The notes beneath the pieces are model-generated. The model was not told the origin of the DNA. It was given only the letters and a program-made list of their open reading frames with translations, and searched no databases. 64,000 nucleotides of DNA from NCBI GenBank assembly GCA_024234265.1, contig JACKOM010000010.1, positions 1 through 64,000 of the forward strand, read 5' to 3'. The translations under genes were made by a program, and so were the position numbers. Every line of letters begins with the position of its first letter. Positions within the stretch are counted from its first letter, which is position 1. This DNA is from Oceanospirillaceae bacterium (GTDB lineage Bacteria; Pseudomonadota; Gammaproteobacteria; Pseudomonadales; Oceanobacteraceae). Positions 53,250 through 62,399 of this stretch are shown here, piece after piece.

Positions 53250-55574
53250 GTGGTTGTTGTACCCCTGCTCAAGCGTGTGTTGCTGGCCCTATATTGGGGG
53301 TTGTTGTGCGCCCCTGCGTTGGCTGCGCAAATGCCGCCGGCGGCACCGCAATACATACTGGAGCAGCCCGGCATGCCCCTTACCCTGCAGCAGGTGATGC
53401 AGCGTAATGACTGGCAGCAGAGCCAGGGTAATCTGAATTTTGGTTACCGCAGTGAGGGTTTGTGGCTGCGTCAGAACGTCAGCATGGCCCCGTCCGAGAG
53501 CCGTTTTTTGCAGATCAGTTATCCCCTGCTGGATGATATTCAGCTCTTCTGGCTGCAGGGGGAAAATATCCTGCAGCAATACCACACAGGGGACGGGCAG
53601 ATTTATGCCAGCCGGCCGGTAGCTTCGAATAATTTTGTGTTTCGTTTTAATGGGGCCGCTGGGGGCGCATACGATTTATATCTGCGTGTGCAGACATCAG
53701 GCACCCTGACGGTACCTATGCACTGGTACGGTGATACGCAATATCAGTCCCTGAGTGATTTACACGCAATGTTATTCGGTGCGTTTTATGGCGTGCTGCT
53801 GATTATGCTGCTGTATAACCTGTTTTTATTTTTAGCGATCCGCGATGTTGTTTATTTTTATTATGTGCTCACCGTAGGCAGTATTCTCGCCCTGCAATGG
53901 GTTTACGATGGTCATGCATTTGCTTGGTTCTGGCCGGATCAACCTGCCATTAATAATTGGATATTTCCGATTGTTTATTGCGTTAATCAGCTGATGATGC
54001 TGACATTTATCGCTAATTTCCTGCATGTCAAAATGACCAGCACCTGGTTTACGCGCACTTTTTTTGTTTTACGTGCTGCAGTGTTGTTACTGCTGGGGGC
54101 AGCTTTTCTGGTGCCTTACCACAAAGTGATGCCCTTGGTATTACTGATGGGTATGGTGGGTTTAGGCACAGGTTTATTTGCAGGATTCCGGCTGTGGTTT
54201 AAGGGTTACAGTGCCGCGCGATATTTCACTATTGCCTGGGTATTATTTGCCTGCGGCATCATCATGACAACCCTCAAAGGGTTAGGATTATTACCGGATA
54301 ATAATTTTACAAATTATGGTTATATGCTCGGCTCAGTGTGTGAGGTTTTACTGTTATCGTTTGCACTGGCTGATCGTATTGAAAGTGCCCGCCTGGCAAA
54401 ACAGCAGGCTGAGCAGGAAGTGCAAACAGCCCGGGCGGAAAATATTAAAAATCTGCAGCGTTATCAGGAATTATACGAAAATGCGGCGGTGGGTAATTTT
54501 CAGGGCAATATGCATTACCAGCTGATAAAGGTGAATAAAACCTTTGCGCGTATATTAGGTTATGCCACCGCCGAAGAATTTATGCGTGAAGTACAAGACA
54601 GCCGGGATGTATTGCTCACACCATTGCCGCTGTTTGAAAAAATGCTCGCCGATATGCAGCGCGAAAAAGTGCTCTCTGACCGGGAGTTGTTACTGAAGGA
54701 TCGAAATGGTGAACCACGCTGGGTGTCGATCACATTACGTCAGGTGAATATGGATGGGCACAACCTGATAGAAGGCTCGATGATTGATATTACCGCCCGT
54801 AAACAGGCTGAGCTGGTTAACCAGCATCTGGAGCAGGAACGTCTGGAGGGGCTTGAGCAATTATCCCTGGGTGTTGCCCGGGAAATTAATACCCCGCTGG
54901 GCAGTAATGTGGTGACTTCGGCATTTCTGGAAGACAGCATGAATAACCTCATGGCCCTGTATGAAGGTGCACGGGATAATCCGGAACTGAATAAATTCGC
55001 GAAATTATTGCGCCAGTCATTGCAATTAATTACCCAGAATCAGAAAAAGGTCACACGTATTGTGCGGCGTTTTCGCGAAGTATCTGTCAGTGAGCTGGGA
55101 GCTACCCGGCAACTATTTGATCTGGATAAAAGCCTGCAGGAATTTATTGCCGACGAGCGCTGGGATATGGCCGGCTGGCGTATTGATTGTGCATGTCCGG
55201 CGGGCATTGTATTGAATTCTTACCCAACTGCTTTACGGCAAATTCTCAGTCAGCTGATGGAAAACTCACGAATACACGGCAAACAAGATCAGCAAAGTTC
55301 ACCTGCGGTGGCGATAGAAGTGCGCGAATTGGATAACGGTTGGATAAGCCTGGCATACAGTGATAATGGCCCGGGTATCGCGGATACTTTGTTAAATAAA
55401 TTAGGCCAGCCATTTTTTTCAACCCTGCGCGGGCCAAATGGGCGGGTTGGTTTGGGCTTATTTATGGTGAAAAACCTGACCAGCCGTTTATTAAAAGGGC
55501 AGGTCGTGTATGCCAGCCATATGCATGCCGGTTTTCATGTGGTGCTGGAAATACCGCGGGATGTGCAAGCTTAA
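53250..55574 (+). CDS. 7TMR-DISM/PAS sensor kinase-like protein lacking the H-box histidine
   Basis: A 774-residue membrane sensor. Signal peptide (to about 26), periplasmic 7TMR-DISM extracellular domain (about 30-165), seven membrane helices (about 172-375), coiled-coil linker (378-408), PAS domain (about 405-520), then a dimerisation helix and HATPase (about 640-770) with N-box MENSRIHG, G1 DNGPGIAD and G2 GRVGLGLFMVKN intact. The H-box reads GVAREINTPLG: Arg544 (codon CGG at 54879-54881) replaces the phospho-accepting His of the usual GVAHEINTPLG. It therefore should not autophosphorylate in the normal way. GTG start at 53250 with AAGGA upstream. No response regulator is adjacent. Confidence 0.88.
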   Translation: MVVVPLLKRVLLALYWGLLCAPALAAQMPPAAPQYILEQPGMPLTLQQVMQRNDWQQSQGNLNFGYRSEGLWLRQNVSMAPSESRFLQISYPLLDDIQLFWLQGENILQQYHTGDGQIYASRPVASNNFVFRFNGAAGGAYDLYLRVQTSGTLTVPMHWYGDTQYQSLSDLHAMLFGAFYGVLLIMLLYNLFLFLAIRDVVYFYYVLTVGSILALQWVYDGHAFAWFWPDQPAINNWIFPIVYCVNQLMMLTFIANFLHVKMTSTWFTRTFFVLRAAVLLLLGAAFLVPYHKVMPLVLLMGMVGLGTGLFAGFRLWFKGYSAARYFTIAWVLFACGIIMTTLKGLGLLPDNNFTNYGYMLGSVCEVLLLSFALADRIESARLAKQQAEQEVQTARAENIKNLQRYQELYENAAVGNFQGNMHYQLIKVNKTFARILGYATAEEFMREVQDSRDVLLTPLPLFEKMLADMQREKVLSDRELLLKDRNGEPRWVSITLRQVNMDGHNLIEGSMIDITARKQAELVNQHLEQERLEGLEQLSLGVAREINTPLGSNVVTSAFLEDSMNNLMALYEGARDNPELNKFAKLLRQSLQLITQNQKKVTRIVRRFREVSVSELGATRQLFDLDKSLQEFIADERWDMAGWRIDCACPAGIVLNSYPTALRQILSQLMENSRIHGKQDQQSSPAVAIEVRELDNGWISLAYSDNGPGIADTLLNKLGQPFFSTLRGPNGRVGLGLFMVKNLTSRLLKGQVVYASHMHAGFHVVLEIPRDVQA

Positions 55575-55620
55575 AGATGTGTAACAGGCCGCAATGACAA
55601 TTAAAAAATGTGACCCATAA

Positions 55621-55651
55621 AAAATGCCTGCAGTTGCAGGCATTTTTTATA
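55621..55651. terminator. Bidirectional terminator
   Basis: AAAATGCCTGCA pairs with TGCAGGCATTTT with a very short loop, A-rich left and T-rich right. It serves the sensor gene and the convergent gene at 55661. Confidence 0.9.
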
Positions 55652-55660
55652 TGGGTGTAT

Positions 55661-56008
55661 TTAACCCACGGCTTTGTGGCGTTGCCCGGGCTGGCGATTA
55701 ATATAACGTAAATCGGTCAGATGGGCTTTGAGGCACTGCCAGAGTTGGTAGGACTCTTTATCTTCGTGGATATGGCGGCGCAGACCAAACAGGGATTGTT
55801 CAAGTTCCACCGCCATATTATCCCAGTATTTCAGGTGCAGATGGCACAGGGCTTTATAGGCGCACAATTTTGGCTGATATTGCGGGGCTAAATGGTGTTC
55901 GGCGCGCACCACGGATTGCAGACACAGGTCAAAACGGCCGTAGTGAAAGTGATTGCGTGCACCTTTGAAATGCCACCAGGCCAGAGCGTTGTGTAACAGC
56001 GTGAACAT
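55661..56008 (-). CDS. Small protein of unknown function, helical
   Basis: A 115-residue frame starting MFTLLHNALAWWHFKGARNHFHYG. I chose the ATG at 56008 over a longer frame whose first 38 residues are rich in Cys and Arg and look non-coding. The protein is mostly helical with regular Leu and Ala spacing (CLQSVVRAEHHL, CAYKALCHLHLKYWDNMAVELEQSL), which recalls a tetratricopeptide-like hairpin, but no repeat can be proven. It ends at a strong shared terminator. Confidence 0.55.
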   Translation of the reverse strand: MFTLLHNALAWWHFKGARNHFHYGRFDLCLQSVVRAEHHLAPQYQPKLCAYKALCHLHLKYWDNMAVELEQSLFGLRRHIHEDKESYQLWQCLKAHLTDLRYINRQPGQRHKAVG

Positions 56009-56190
56009 AAGACATACCTCATGGATGCATGCCTTGAGTATAGATGTTGTGAAACAGGTCGCAGGAAAATTGCGATAGATAAATCTGCACTTAAAACGGT
56101 TTTGTATAGCAGGGAGGCACAAGGAAAATGGAACAGGTGTTTAAGAAGCGCGATTAATACCGCGTTTCCTGAACACCTGTTGCGGGTGGT

Positions 56191-56856
56191 TTACACCTGA
56201 TCCGGCGGCAGAATCTGTACTTGCACGCGGCGGTTCTGGGCGCGGCCCGCTTCATTCATATTGCTGGCAATGGGCGCGGATTCCCCGTAACCCACAGCAC
56301 GCAGGCGACGGCCCTGGATGCCCTGGCCTTTAAGGTAGTTGCTGACGGCCTGGGCACGGCGCAGGGATAACGCCTGGTTGGAACGCTCATCACCCACGCT
56401 GTCGGTATGGCCGCCTACTTCCACCTGGGTTTTGCCATATTCCTTAAGCACGATAGCCACGGAATTTAAGGTTTTATAGAAGGAATCCCGCAGGTCTGAA
56501 CCGGCGCTGGGGAAGGTGATATTGCCCGGCATGTTGAGAGTGATCACGTTGGTTTTGGGGTCGCGGCTCACACTTACACCCGTGCCACGCAGTTTTTCGC
56601 GTAATTTGCTTTCCTGCACATCCATGTACTGGCCCACACCGCCGCCGATGGCGCCGCCAATCAGGGCCCCTTTAACGGCCCGTTGCCCCTGGTGTTTTTT
56701 ATCGCCGGTGGCAGCACCCAATGCTGCGCCCGCTACGGCACCGCTGATGGCACCAATGGTGGCGTTACTGGTTTTTTCTTCGCCGGTGTAAGGGTCGATG
56801 GTGGTACAGGCAATCAGGTTGGCCGACAGCACAATTAACAGGGATTTTTTCAGCAT
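56191..56856 (-). CDS. OmpA-family outer membrane lipoprotein, YiaD-like
   Basis: A 221-residue protein with a lipobox (SANLIAC), a glycine-zipper region (GAISGAVAGAALGAATGD and ALIGGAIGGGVGQYM, about 32-78) and a C-terminal OmpA domain that binds peptidoglycan (VGGHTDSVGDERSNQALSLRRAQAV, then NRRVQVQI). I chose the ATG at 56856, which follows GGAG and gives a clean signal; two upstream in-frame ATGs are possible. It resembles YiaD, tying the outer membrane to the wall. Confidence 0.9.
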   Translation of the reverse strand: MLKKSLLIVLSANLIACTTIDPYTGEEKTSNATIGAISGAVAGAALGAATGDKKHQGQRAVKGALIGGAIGGGVGQYMDVQESKLREKLRGTGVSVSRDPKTNVITLNMPGNITFPSAGSDLRDSFYKTLNSVAIVLKEYGKTQVEVGGHTDSVGDERSNQALSLRRAQAVSNYLKGQGIQGRRLRAVGYGESAPIASNMNEAGRAQNRRVQVQILPPDQV

Positions 56857-57037
56857 GAAATACAGCTCCATTTTCAAAGCTGCGCATCATACCTGAGAAA
56901 AAGCCCCTGCAAATGCGTCTGTGAAGGCTTTTCTTGTACATGCAAAACAGATCACAGGCGAAGTGCAGAAAAGCACCTGCTTTGAGTTGCTCTGCTGAAA
57001 GCTGGGCCTTGTCTACACTAGGTGCAGGAGGTGGCTG

Positions 57038-59023
57038 ATGCGCTATTGGTCGATGATATTGCTGATCCTTTTTTCATCCTGGCTGCAGGCTGAGGAGGAT
57101 TTATTTGATATCAGCCTGGATCAGCTGGGACATATATCCGTGATGGGGGCCACCCTGACACCCAAAACCCTGCAGGAGGTGCCGAATTCCGTCACTGTGC
57201 TGCGGGCGCAGCAGATCCGTGAATTACCCGTATCCACCCTTGAAGATTTACTCAGTTATATTCCCGGTTTTCAGTCCGTGCGTGAGGGCGACAATATCGC
57301 CAGCAATACCTATGCATTGAGGGGGCGGCGTATTGGCAGTGCTAACCGTGAAGTACTGATACTGGTAGATGGCATGCGCTTTCACAATACCTTTACTGAC
57401 GGTATCGCAGTGCCGCGTTTGGACATTCAGCGCGTTAAACAAATTGAATTTATCCGTGGGCCGGGTTCAGCGATTTATGGTTCCAATGCGTTTCTGGGCG
57501 TGATTAATATCACCACGGATTATCCTGCGGGGGAGCTGCTGATCCAGGGCGGGGATAACCTCACCCAGGGGTTAAGCATCAGCGACGCACTGCAAAAAGG
57601 GGATTACCAGATTGGGATATATGCACGGGAATACAGCAGTGATGGTGTGCAATACGCCCATGGTGAAAGTTATGGTGAGGATGTGGGGCGCACCGGGGAA
57701 AAAAGCATTGACCACGATCTTGCCCTGCAAATTGAAAATGGCCGTCTGATGGCCGAACTGACCTATGCAGGGCGTAAAAATCAGAATGGCTACCTGCAGG
57801 AGAGTGTCGCCAATCAAACGAATGTCGAAGAAAGCCACTACCTGACCGCACAGCTGCAATATGGCCGAGAGATGATGGCCGGGCTGGATATTTCAGGGCG
57901 TTTATATGCACGCCGCTGGCGGCGTGATGCGTTATTAGTGGCTGCGCCGGAGGGGGCATTGGTTACTGTGAGTGGCGGACAGACAGCCCCTTTGATTTCT
58001 GATATTTCGTTCCGCGGCGATGAATATGGCTTTAACCTGTTAGGCACTTACCGCACAAATACCCAGATTGGTTTGGAACTCAGTCAGGATGAAAGCCCGG
58101 TGGGCAGCCGCAGTAATTACGACCTGCTGGCTCTCATGGCCAGCGATTTTCCAATCGCTTATGACCCAGCAGCAGGTTATGGCGCTGAGCTGATTGAACG
58201 GCATGTGCGCCATAAATTAGGCCTGTTCTGGCAGCAGCAGATTGTCCTGAATGAATCCCTGCACGTTTTGCTGGGCCTGCGCTATGACCATTACTCCGCT
58301 GTGGGGGAAAATTTCAGCCCGCGCATGGCAGCCGTGTATCAGCTTAATCCGGCAGACAGCCTGAAATTTTCCTATGGAGAAGCCTTCAGGGCCCCGGCGC
58401 AGAATGAGCTTTATCTGGGTAATAATCCTGTGCAACGTGGCAATGCGGATTTAAAACCGGAAACCGTGCAAACCTACGAAGCCATCTGGACCCATATGCA
58501 GGGTAATGGCATCAGCGAGCTGAGTTATTTTGAAAACCGCTTTGTGAATGGCATAGAGCAGGTGGTTGCAGGCAACAATCTGCGCAGTTTTCAGAATACT
58601 GCCCATCCGGAAACCAACCGGGGTCTGGAATATTCCCTGCAAACCCCCTTAACAGATAGTTTTAATCTGCGTCTGGCGGGCAGTTATTTCCTAGACATGG
58701 CGCCATCGGCTTTCCGTCTGGCGGATAAAACCGGCAGTGCTGTTTTAAGCTGGCATAACAGTCAGTGGCAGGCCAACCTGAGCTCAATCTATATAGGGGA
58801 TACGGAATATCTGAACCGGCAGCAAAACAAGGTAAACATTACTGGCACCTGGATCTGGCACAGCAAGGTTCAATACAGCTTCAATGCGGATACACGGGTT
58901 TTCCTGCAGATTAACAACCTTTTTGACCGGCAATATGCTTCAGCACCGATAGGCTCGGTATTGAATAACCCCCTGCCTAACCCCGGTTTTTTTGCCCTGA
59001 TGGGGCTGATTTGGCATTACTGA
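57038..59023 (+). CDS. TonB-dependent outer membrane receptor
   Basis: A 661-residue receptor. Signal peptide ends at LQA (18). The plug (about 45-155) shows TLQEVPNSVTVLRAQQIRELPVSTLEDLLSYIPGF, YALRGRRIG, VLILVDGMRFHNTF and RVKQIEFIRGPGSAIYGSNAFLGVINI, all typical. A 22-strand barrel follows (FSPRMAAVYQLNPADSLKFSYGEAFRAPAQNELYLG) and the chain ends in an aromatic Tyr. AGGAGG precedes the ATG. Substrate (iron chelate, cobalamin or other) cannot be told; no Fur-like box was recognised upstream. Confidence 0.93.
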   Translation: MRYWSMILLILFSSWLQAEEDLFDISLDQLGHISVMGATLTPKTLQEVPNSVTVLRAQQIRELPVSTLEDLLSYIPGFQSVREGDNIASNTYALRGRRIGSANREVLILVDGMRFHNTFTDGIAVPRLDIQRVKQIEFIRGPGSAIYGSNAFLGVINITTDYPAGELLIQGGDNLTQGLSISDALQKGDYQIGIYAREYSSDGVQYAHGESYGEDVGRTGEKSIDHDLALQIENGRLMAELTYAGRKNQNGYLQESVANQTNVEESHYLTAQLQYGREMMAGLDISGRLYARRWRRDALLVAAPEGALVTVSGGQTAPLISDISFRGDEYGFNLLGTYRTNTQIGLELSQDESPVGSRSNYDLLALMASDFPIAYDPAAGYGAELIERHVRHKLGLFWQQQIVLNESLHVLLGLRYDHYSAVGENFSPRMAAVYQLNPADSLKFSYGEAFRAPAQNELYLGNNPVQRGNADLKPETVQTYEAIWTHMQGNGISELSYFENRFVNGIEQVVAGNNLRSFQNTAHPETNRGLEYSLQTPLTDSFNLRLAGSYFLDMAPSAFRLADKTGSAVLSWHNSQWQANLSSIYIGDTEYLNRQQNKVNITGTWIWHSKVQYSFNADTRVFLQINNLFDRQYASAPIGSVLNNPLPNPGFFALMGLIWHY

Positions 59024-59160
59024 AAGCGGCTTTTGAGTATTTGCCTACGGGGTCGCAAAAATATTTGCAAAAACACCTGTTTACCCTTTGCTAATACTCA
59101 ATTCTTACCGTAGGATTTGCACCGCTTTATAACAATCACGCACTCAAGGGGGATTTATCC

Positions 59161-59376
59161 ATGCGTTCACTGACTATCGCTATGCTGGCCGCTGCTGCTC
59201 TGTTAACTGGCTGCAACAAAGCTGAAGAAGCTGCTGTTGAAGCTCCTGCTGCTGAAGCAGTAGTAACTGAAGAAGTTGCTGCTCCTGCTGAAGCTGTAGT
59301 AGCTGAAGAAGCTGCTGCTCCAGCTGCTGAAGAAGCTGTTGCTGTTGAAGCTGCTCCAGAAGCTGCTGCACAGTAA
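59161..59376 (+). CDS. Small Ala/Glu-rich lipoprotein, copy 1
   Basis: A 71-residue protein: signal peptide with lipobox LLTGC (15-19), then about 52 residues built almost wholly of Ala, Glu, Val and Pro. Nearly every Ala codon is GCT and every Glu codon GAA, unlike neighbouring genes that prefer GCC and GCG, a bias seen in very highly expressed genes such as lpp. The mature chain may be an extended acidic spacer at the outer membrane. A second, similar gene lies 380 bp downstream. Function unknown. Confidence 0.8.
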   Translation: MRSLTIAMLAAAALLTGCNKAEEAAVEAPAAEAVVTEEVAAPAEAVVAEEAAAPAAEEAVAVEAAPEAAAQ

Positions 59377-59383
59377 TGTGTTT

Positions 59384-59407
59384 TAACCGGGGCTTCGGCC
59401 CCGGTTA
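59384..59407 (+). terminator. Hairpin with UUCG loop after lipoprotein 1
   Basis: Perfect 10-bp stem (TAACCGGGGC / GCCCCGGTTA) closed by TTCG, 7 bp after the stop. Few Ts follow, so it may stabilise the message as much as end it. The remaining 59408-59755 is AT-rich with no gene that I can see and probably holds the promoter of the next gene. Confidence 0.75.
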
Positions 59408-59755
59408 TCCTTCCCCGCCTGTTTCATCCGCACCACCTTTCTGAAAAACCTTCGCCAGACTCAAAAATCTATAAACTGTCTTTCCTGACATTTCCTTTTT
59501 CCGGATACAAAAAACCTTTCCGTAGCTGCTGCTTTGCATTTTTTAAGCTGCCGCTTATAACTGTTTATTCGTGCTTTTTAAGTTTTACGCCCCGCCGGAT
59601 TTTGGTACACAAATGAAAGGTGCGATTGATCATAAGCAAATACGACTTACAAGATGGCGTTGCAAAAAAATATATTTTTGCGGGAACTATTTTTTTCTTG
59701 AGCACAAGAATAATATCTGCGCCCGTTAACCACCCACCTCTCATTGGAGAAAAAA

Positions 59756-59977
59756 ATGCGCGTATTAGCCTCTGTAATGATCGCTTCTTCCCTGTTCCTG
59801 GCTGCTTGCAAAGAAGAAGCCGAAACTGCACAAGTTGAAGCTGTAGCTCCTGTTGCTGAAGAAGTTGCTGCTCCTGCTGTAACTGAAGAAGCTGCTGTTG
59901 CTGCTACTGAAGTTGAAGCTGCTCCAGCTGCTGAAGCTGTTGCTGCTGAAGCTGCTCCAGCTGTAGCTGCTCAGTAA
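59756..59977 (+). CDS. Small Ala/Glu-rich lipoprotein, copy 2
   Basis: A 73-residue protein with a signal and lipobox FLAAC (about 13-17), then a low-complexity Ala, Glu, Val and Pro tail ending VAAQ, like copy 1 (EAAAQ). Ala codons are again almost all GCT. The ATG at 59756 has GGAG upstream; a longer frame adds four residues. The signal peptides and leaders of the two copies differ, so they are separately expressed paralogues. Function unknown. Confidence 0.8.
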   Translation: MRVLASVMIASSLFLAACKEEAETAQVEAVAPVAEEVAAPAVTEEAAVAATEVEAAPAAEAVAAEAAPAVAAQ

Positions 59978-59984
59978 TTACTGA

Positions 59985-60019
59985 AAAAAAGGGCGATGAA
60001 TTTTCACCGCCCTTTTTTT
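59985..60019 (+). terminator. Terminator after lipoprotein 2
   Basis: AAAAAAGGGCG pairs with CGCCCTTTTTT around a 12-nt loop, followed by more Ts; it also reads as a terminator for the convergent antiporter gene. Confidence 0.9.
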
Positions 60020-60060
60020 AAAAACACGTAAAACCCCTTATTTTATAGTCTTTTTCTTAT

Positions 60061-61830
60061 CTACTTGCGGTTATCCTGCTGCATTAATTGCGCAAGTTCT
60101 TTGCGGCCTTCTTTCGATAATTCAATTAATTTTTCCAGATCATCTTTGTGTGCAACACTTTTGCGCAGCTGATCAAGATCGTGTTGTTTAAATAAATTCA
60201 CCATGTCCATGACACGGCCTTCCGGTAAACCCAAGCCCATTAATGTGCTGCGTGCTGCTTCCAGACTGGTGTAAAAAGTTTCACGGAAAACTGATTTAAC
60301 CCCCAGGGCATAAAGCTGATAAGCATGGGTGCGGTTACGGGCACGGGCGATCACTTTTATTTTGGGATAGTTTTTTAAAACATATTCCGCCACTTTTAGT
60401 GAAGCTGCCACGTCATCCACTGCAATTACAAAAACCCGTGCATTTTTAAGCCCGGTTTTTTCCAGTAAATCAAAACGGCATACATCGCCAAAATAAACCT
60501 GATTACCGAATTGCCGCACCACATCCACGTGGCTGGCATCTTTATCCATCGCTACAAAGTGAATACCGGTGGAGGTGAGCAGGCGGCCAATAATTTGCCC
60601 GAAGCGGCCAAAGCCTGCGATGACAACGTCAGCTTCGGCCACATCGTGGATGGCATCAAAACTTTTTTCCGGTTGTTTTTTCTCAAGGGTTAACTTGCAC
60701 AACAGATTATATAACCAGGGGGTTAACAACATGGATAAACCAATGGCCAGCACCGCCGCGCCGGCTAACTCTGCTGATACTAACTGGCTGAGTTTGGCCT
60801 GGGTTAATAAAACAAAGGCAAACTCACCACCCTCTGCCAGCAGGCAGCCGAGCAATAAACCATCGCGCCAGCTGTGACCTTTAATCTTCGCCAGTACAGC
60901 CAGCACCAGGGTTTTGGCAAACAATAATATGCCCAGTAAAACCGCAACCAGTGCCGGGCTTTTCCATAAAAGCTCGATGGGCATGGTCATGCCGATGGCC
61001 ATAAAAAATAAACCGAGTAGCAGCCCCTTAAAGGGTTCGATATCACTTTCGAGCTGATGGCGGTAATGGCTGTTGGCGAGCATTACCCCTGCAATAAACG
61101 CCCCCATGCCCATGGAAAAACCGAGATGTTCCATCCACCAGGCGCTGCCCATCACCAATAACAATGCCAGGGCTATTTGCACTTCACGCACATGGCTGTT
61201 AGCCACAAATTTCATCAGGGGCGAAAGTGCGTAACGGCTGATTAATAAAATGGCGAGTAAGGTGCTTAATAACCAATACCAAGGCGCAATATGGGTACTG
61301 CTGACGGTGTTTCGATTTTCACTGGCCAGCCAGGCGGTAAGAATTAACAGGGGAATAACGGCAATATCCTGAAATAACAGCACCGCAAAACCATCACGCC
61401 CGACGGGGGTGGAGATTTGCCTGTGATCCGCCATGAGTTGCACGGCAAAAGCGGTGGATGAAAGTGACAGGGCGCAGGCGATAAAAATACGTGTTTCACT
61501 GGCCAGTTGCCAGATACCCAACAATGCATAAATAGCGACGGCGGTGAAAAATAACTGCGCCAGGCCTAAACCAAAAATAGCGCCGCGTAGCTGCCAGAGT
61601 AATTTGGGGCTGAGTTCCATACCCAGCAGAAATAACATCAGCACTACGCCAAATTCGGCAAAATGCAAAATGGTGTCGGGCTGGTGGATGAGTTCCAGCC
61701 CCATGGGGCCGAGTAAAATGCCGGCGCTGAGAAAGCCCAGTATGGGAGCTTGTTTAAGGCGTTTAAACAGTGGAATGGCAATCACGGCGGTGGCAAGTAA
61801 TACCAGTGCCTGTAATAAAAAATCGTTCAC
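60061..61830 (-). CDS. KefB/KefC-type potassium/proton antiporter
   Basis: A 589-residue CPA2 transporter. About 12-13 membrane segments (1-385) with LGFLSAGILLGPMGLELI, FAEFGVVLMLFLLGMELSP, LSLSSTAFAVQLMADH and LFQDIAVIPLLIL, then a TrkA-N/RCK domain with VVIAGFGRFGQIIGRLL (about 407-423) and an NAD-type Asp (MDKDASHV). KefC-like proteins let K+ out during electrophile stress under glutathione control. No kefF/kefG ancillary gene adjoins. B versus C type is not decided. Confidence 0.9.
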   Translation of the reverse strand: MNDFLLQALVLLATAVIAIPLFKRLKQAPILGFLSAGILLGPMGLELIHQPDTILHFAEFGVVLMLFLLGMELSPKLLWQLRGAIFGLGLAQLFFTAVAIYALLGIWQLASETRIFIACALSLSSTAFAVQLMADHRQISTPVGRDGFAVLLFQDIAVIPLLILTAWLASENRNTVSSTHIAPWYWLLSTLLAILLISRYALSPLMKFVANSHVREVQIALALLLVMGSAWWMEHLGFSMGMGAFIAGVMLANSHYRHQLESDIEPFKGLLLGLFFMAIGMTMPIELLWKSPALVAVLLGILLFAKTLVLAVLAKIKGHSWRDGLLLGCLLAEGGEFAFVLLTQAKLSQLVSAELAGAAVLAIGLSMLLTPWLYNLLCKLTLEKKQPEKSFDAIHDVAEADVVIAGFGRFGQIIGRLLTSTGIHFVAMDKDASHVDVVRQFGNQVYFGDVCRFDLLEKTGLKNARVFVIAVDDVAASLKVAEYVLKNYPKIKVIARARNRTHAYQLYALGVKSVFRETFYTSLEAARSTLMGLGLPEGRVMDMVNLFKQHDLDQLRKSVAHKDDLEKLIELSKEGRKELAQLMQQDNRK

Positions 61831-61890
61831 AGTAACCCCCCTTAAATCATCTGGTTTGATTATAGGGGAACCGGGTGTGTCTGTGGGGAA

Positions 61891-62394
61891 TCAGTCGACA
61901 GTGGCAATGCAAAAAACAGCATTATCCGCATAACTGTTAAGGGTTAAGTTTTGTTGCTCGTTTGCTGTCAGCGGATGAAAGCCATTTTTCTGCCAGAAGG
62001 GCAGGGCATCCTGTACGGCCACCAGGCTCATGCTGTGGCAACCCAATTTTTGTGCGCAACTGCGGGCTTGCTCTATTAATTGTGTGGCAATACCCAGCCC
62101 GCGCCCGCTGTTACTGACGGCGAGATCGTGTAAATACAGGGTTTTTATTGTGGTATTTTCAGGGCAGGCGATAAAAGGGCCGTTAAAAGGAGTAATTTTC
62201 CCCGGGGTGCTGCAATACATTAATAAATAGGCGATGGCTTGGTTGTGTTGCGCGGCAATCAGGCTGAGGCTGTCTTGCATATTTAAGCGCTCTGCCATGC
62301 AGGCACGGCTTTCAATTAATGTCTGGCCATAGGCCTCTGCCTGTATGCTCATAATGGCATCGAGATCATCGGGTGTTGCAGGGCGGATGTGCAT
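61891..62394 (-). CDS. GNAT-family N-acetyltransferase
   Basis: A 167-residue protein with the GNAT fold: MHIRPATPDDLDAI at the start, the beta4 strand TLYLHDLAVSNSGRGLGIATQLIEQA with the acetyl-CoA loop pattern R-G-X-G-X-A, and the closing ALPFWQKNGFHPL. Acceptor unknown. It lies 5 bp before the end of the metallopeptidase gene upstream on the same strand, so the two may be co-transcribed. Confidence 0.88.
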   Translation of the reverse strand: MHIRPATPDDLDAIMSIQAEAYGQTLIESRACMAERLNMQDSLSLIAAQHNQAIAYLLMYCSTPGKITPFNGPFIACPENTTIKTLYLHDLAVSNSGRGLGIATQLIEQARSCAQKLGCHSMSLVAVQDALPFWQKNGFHPLTANEQQNLTLNSYADNAVFCIATVD

Positions 62395-62399
62395 AAGGT

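Noticed and set aside
59180..59371. Minus-strand frame rich in Gln and Leu
   Set aside because: It is the complement of the GCT/GAA repeat tract of lipoprotein 1 and has no start signal.
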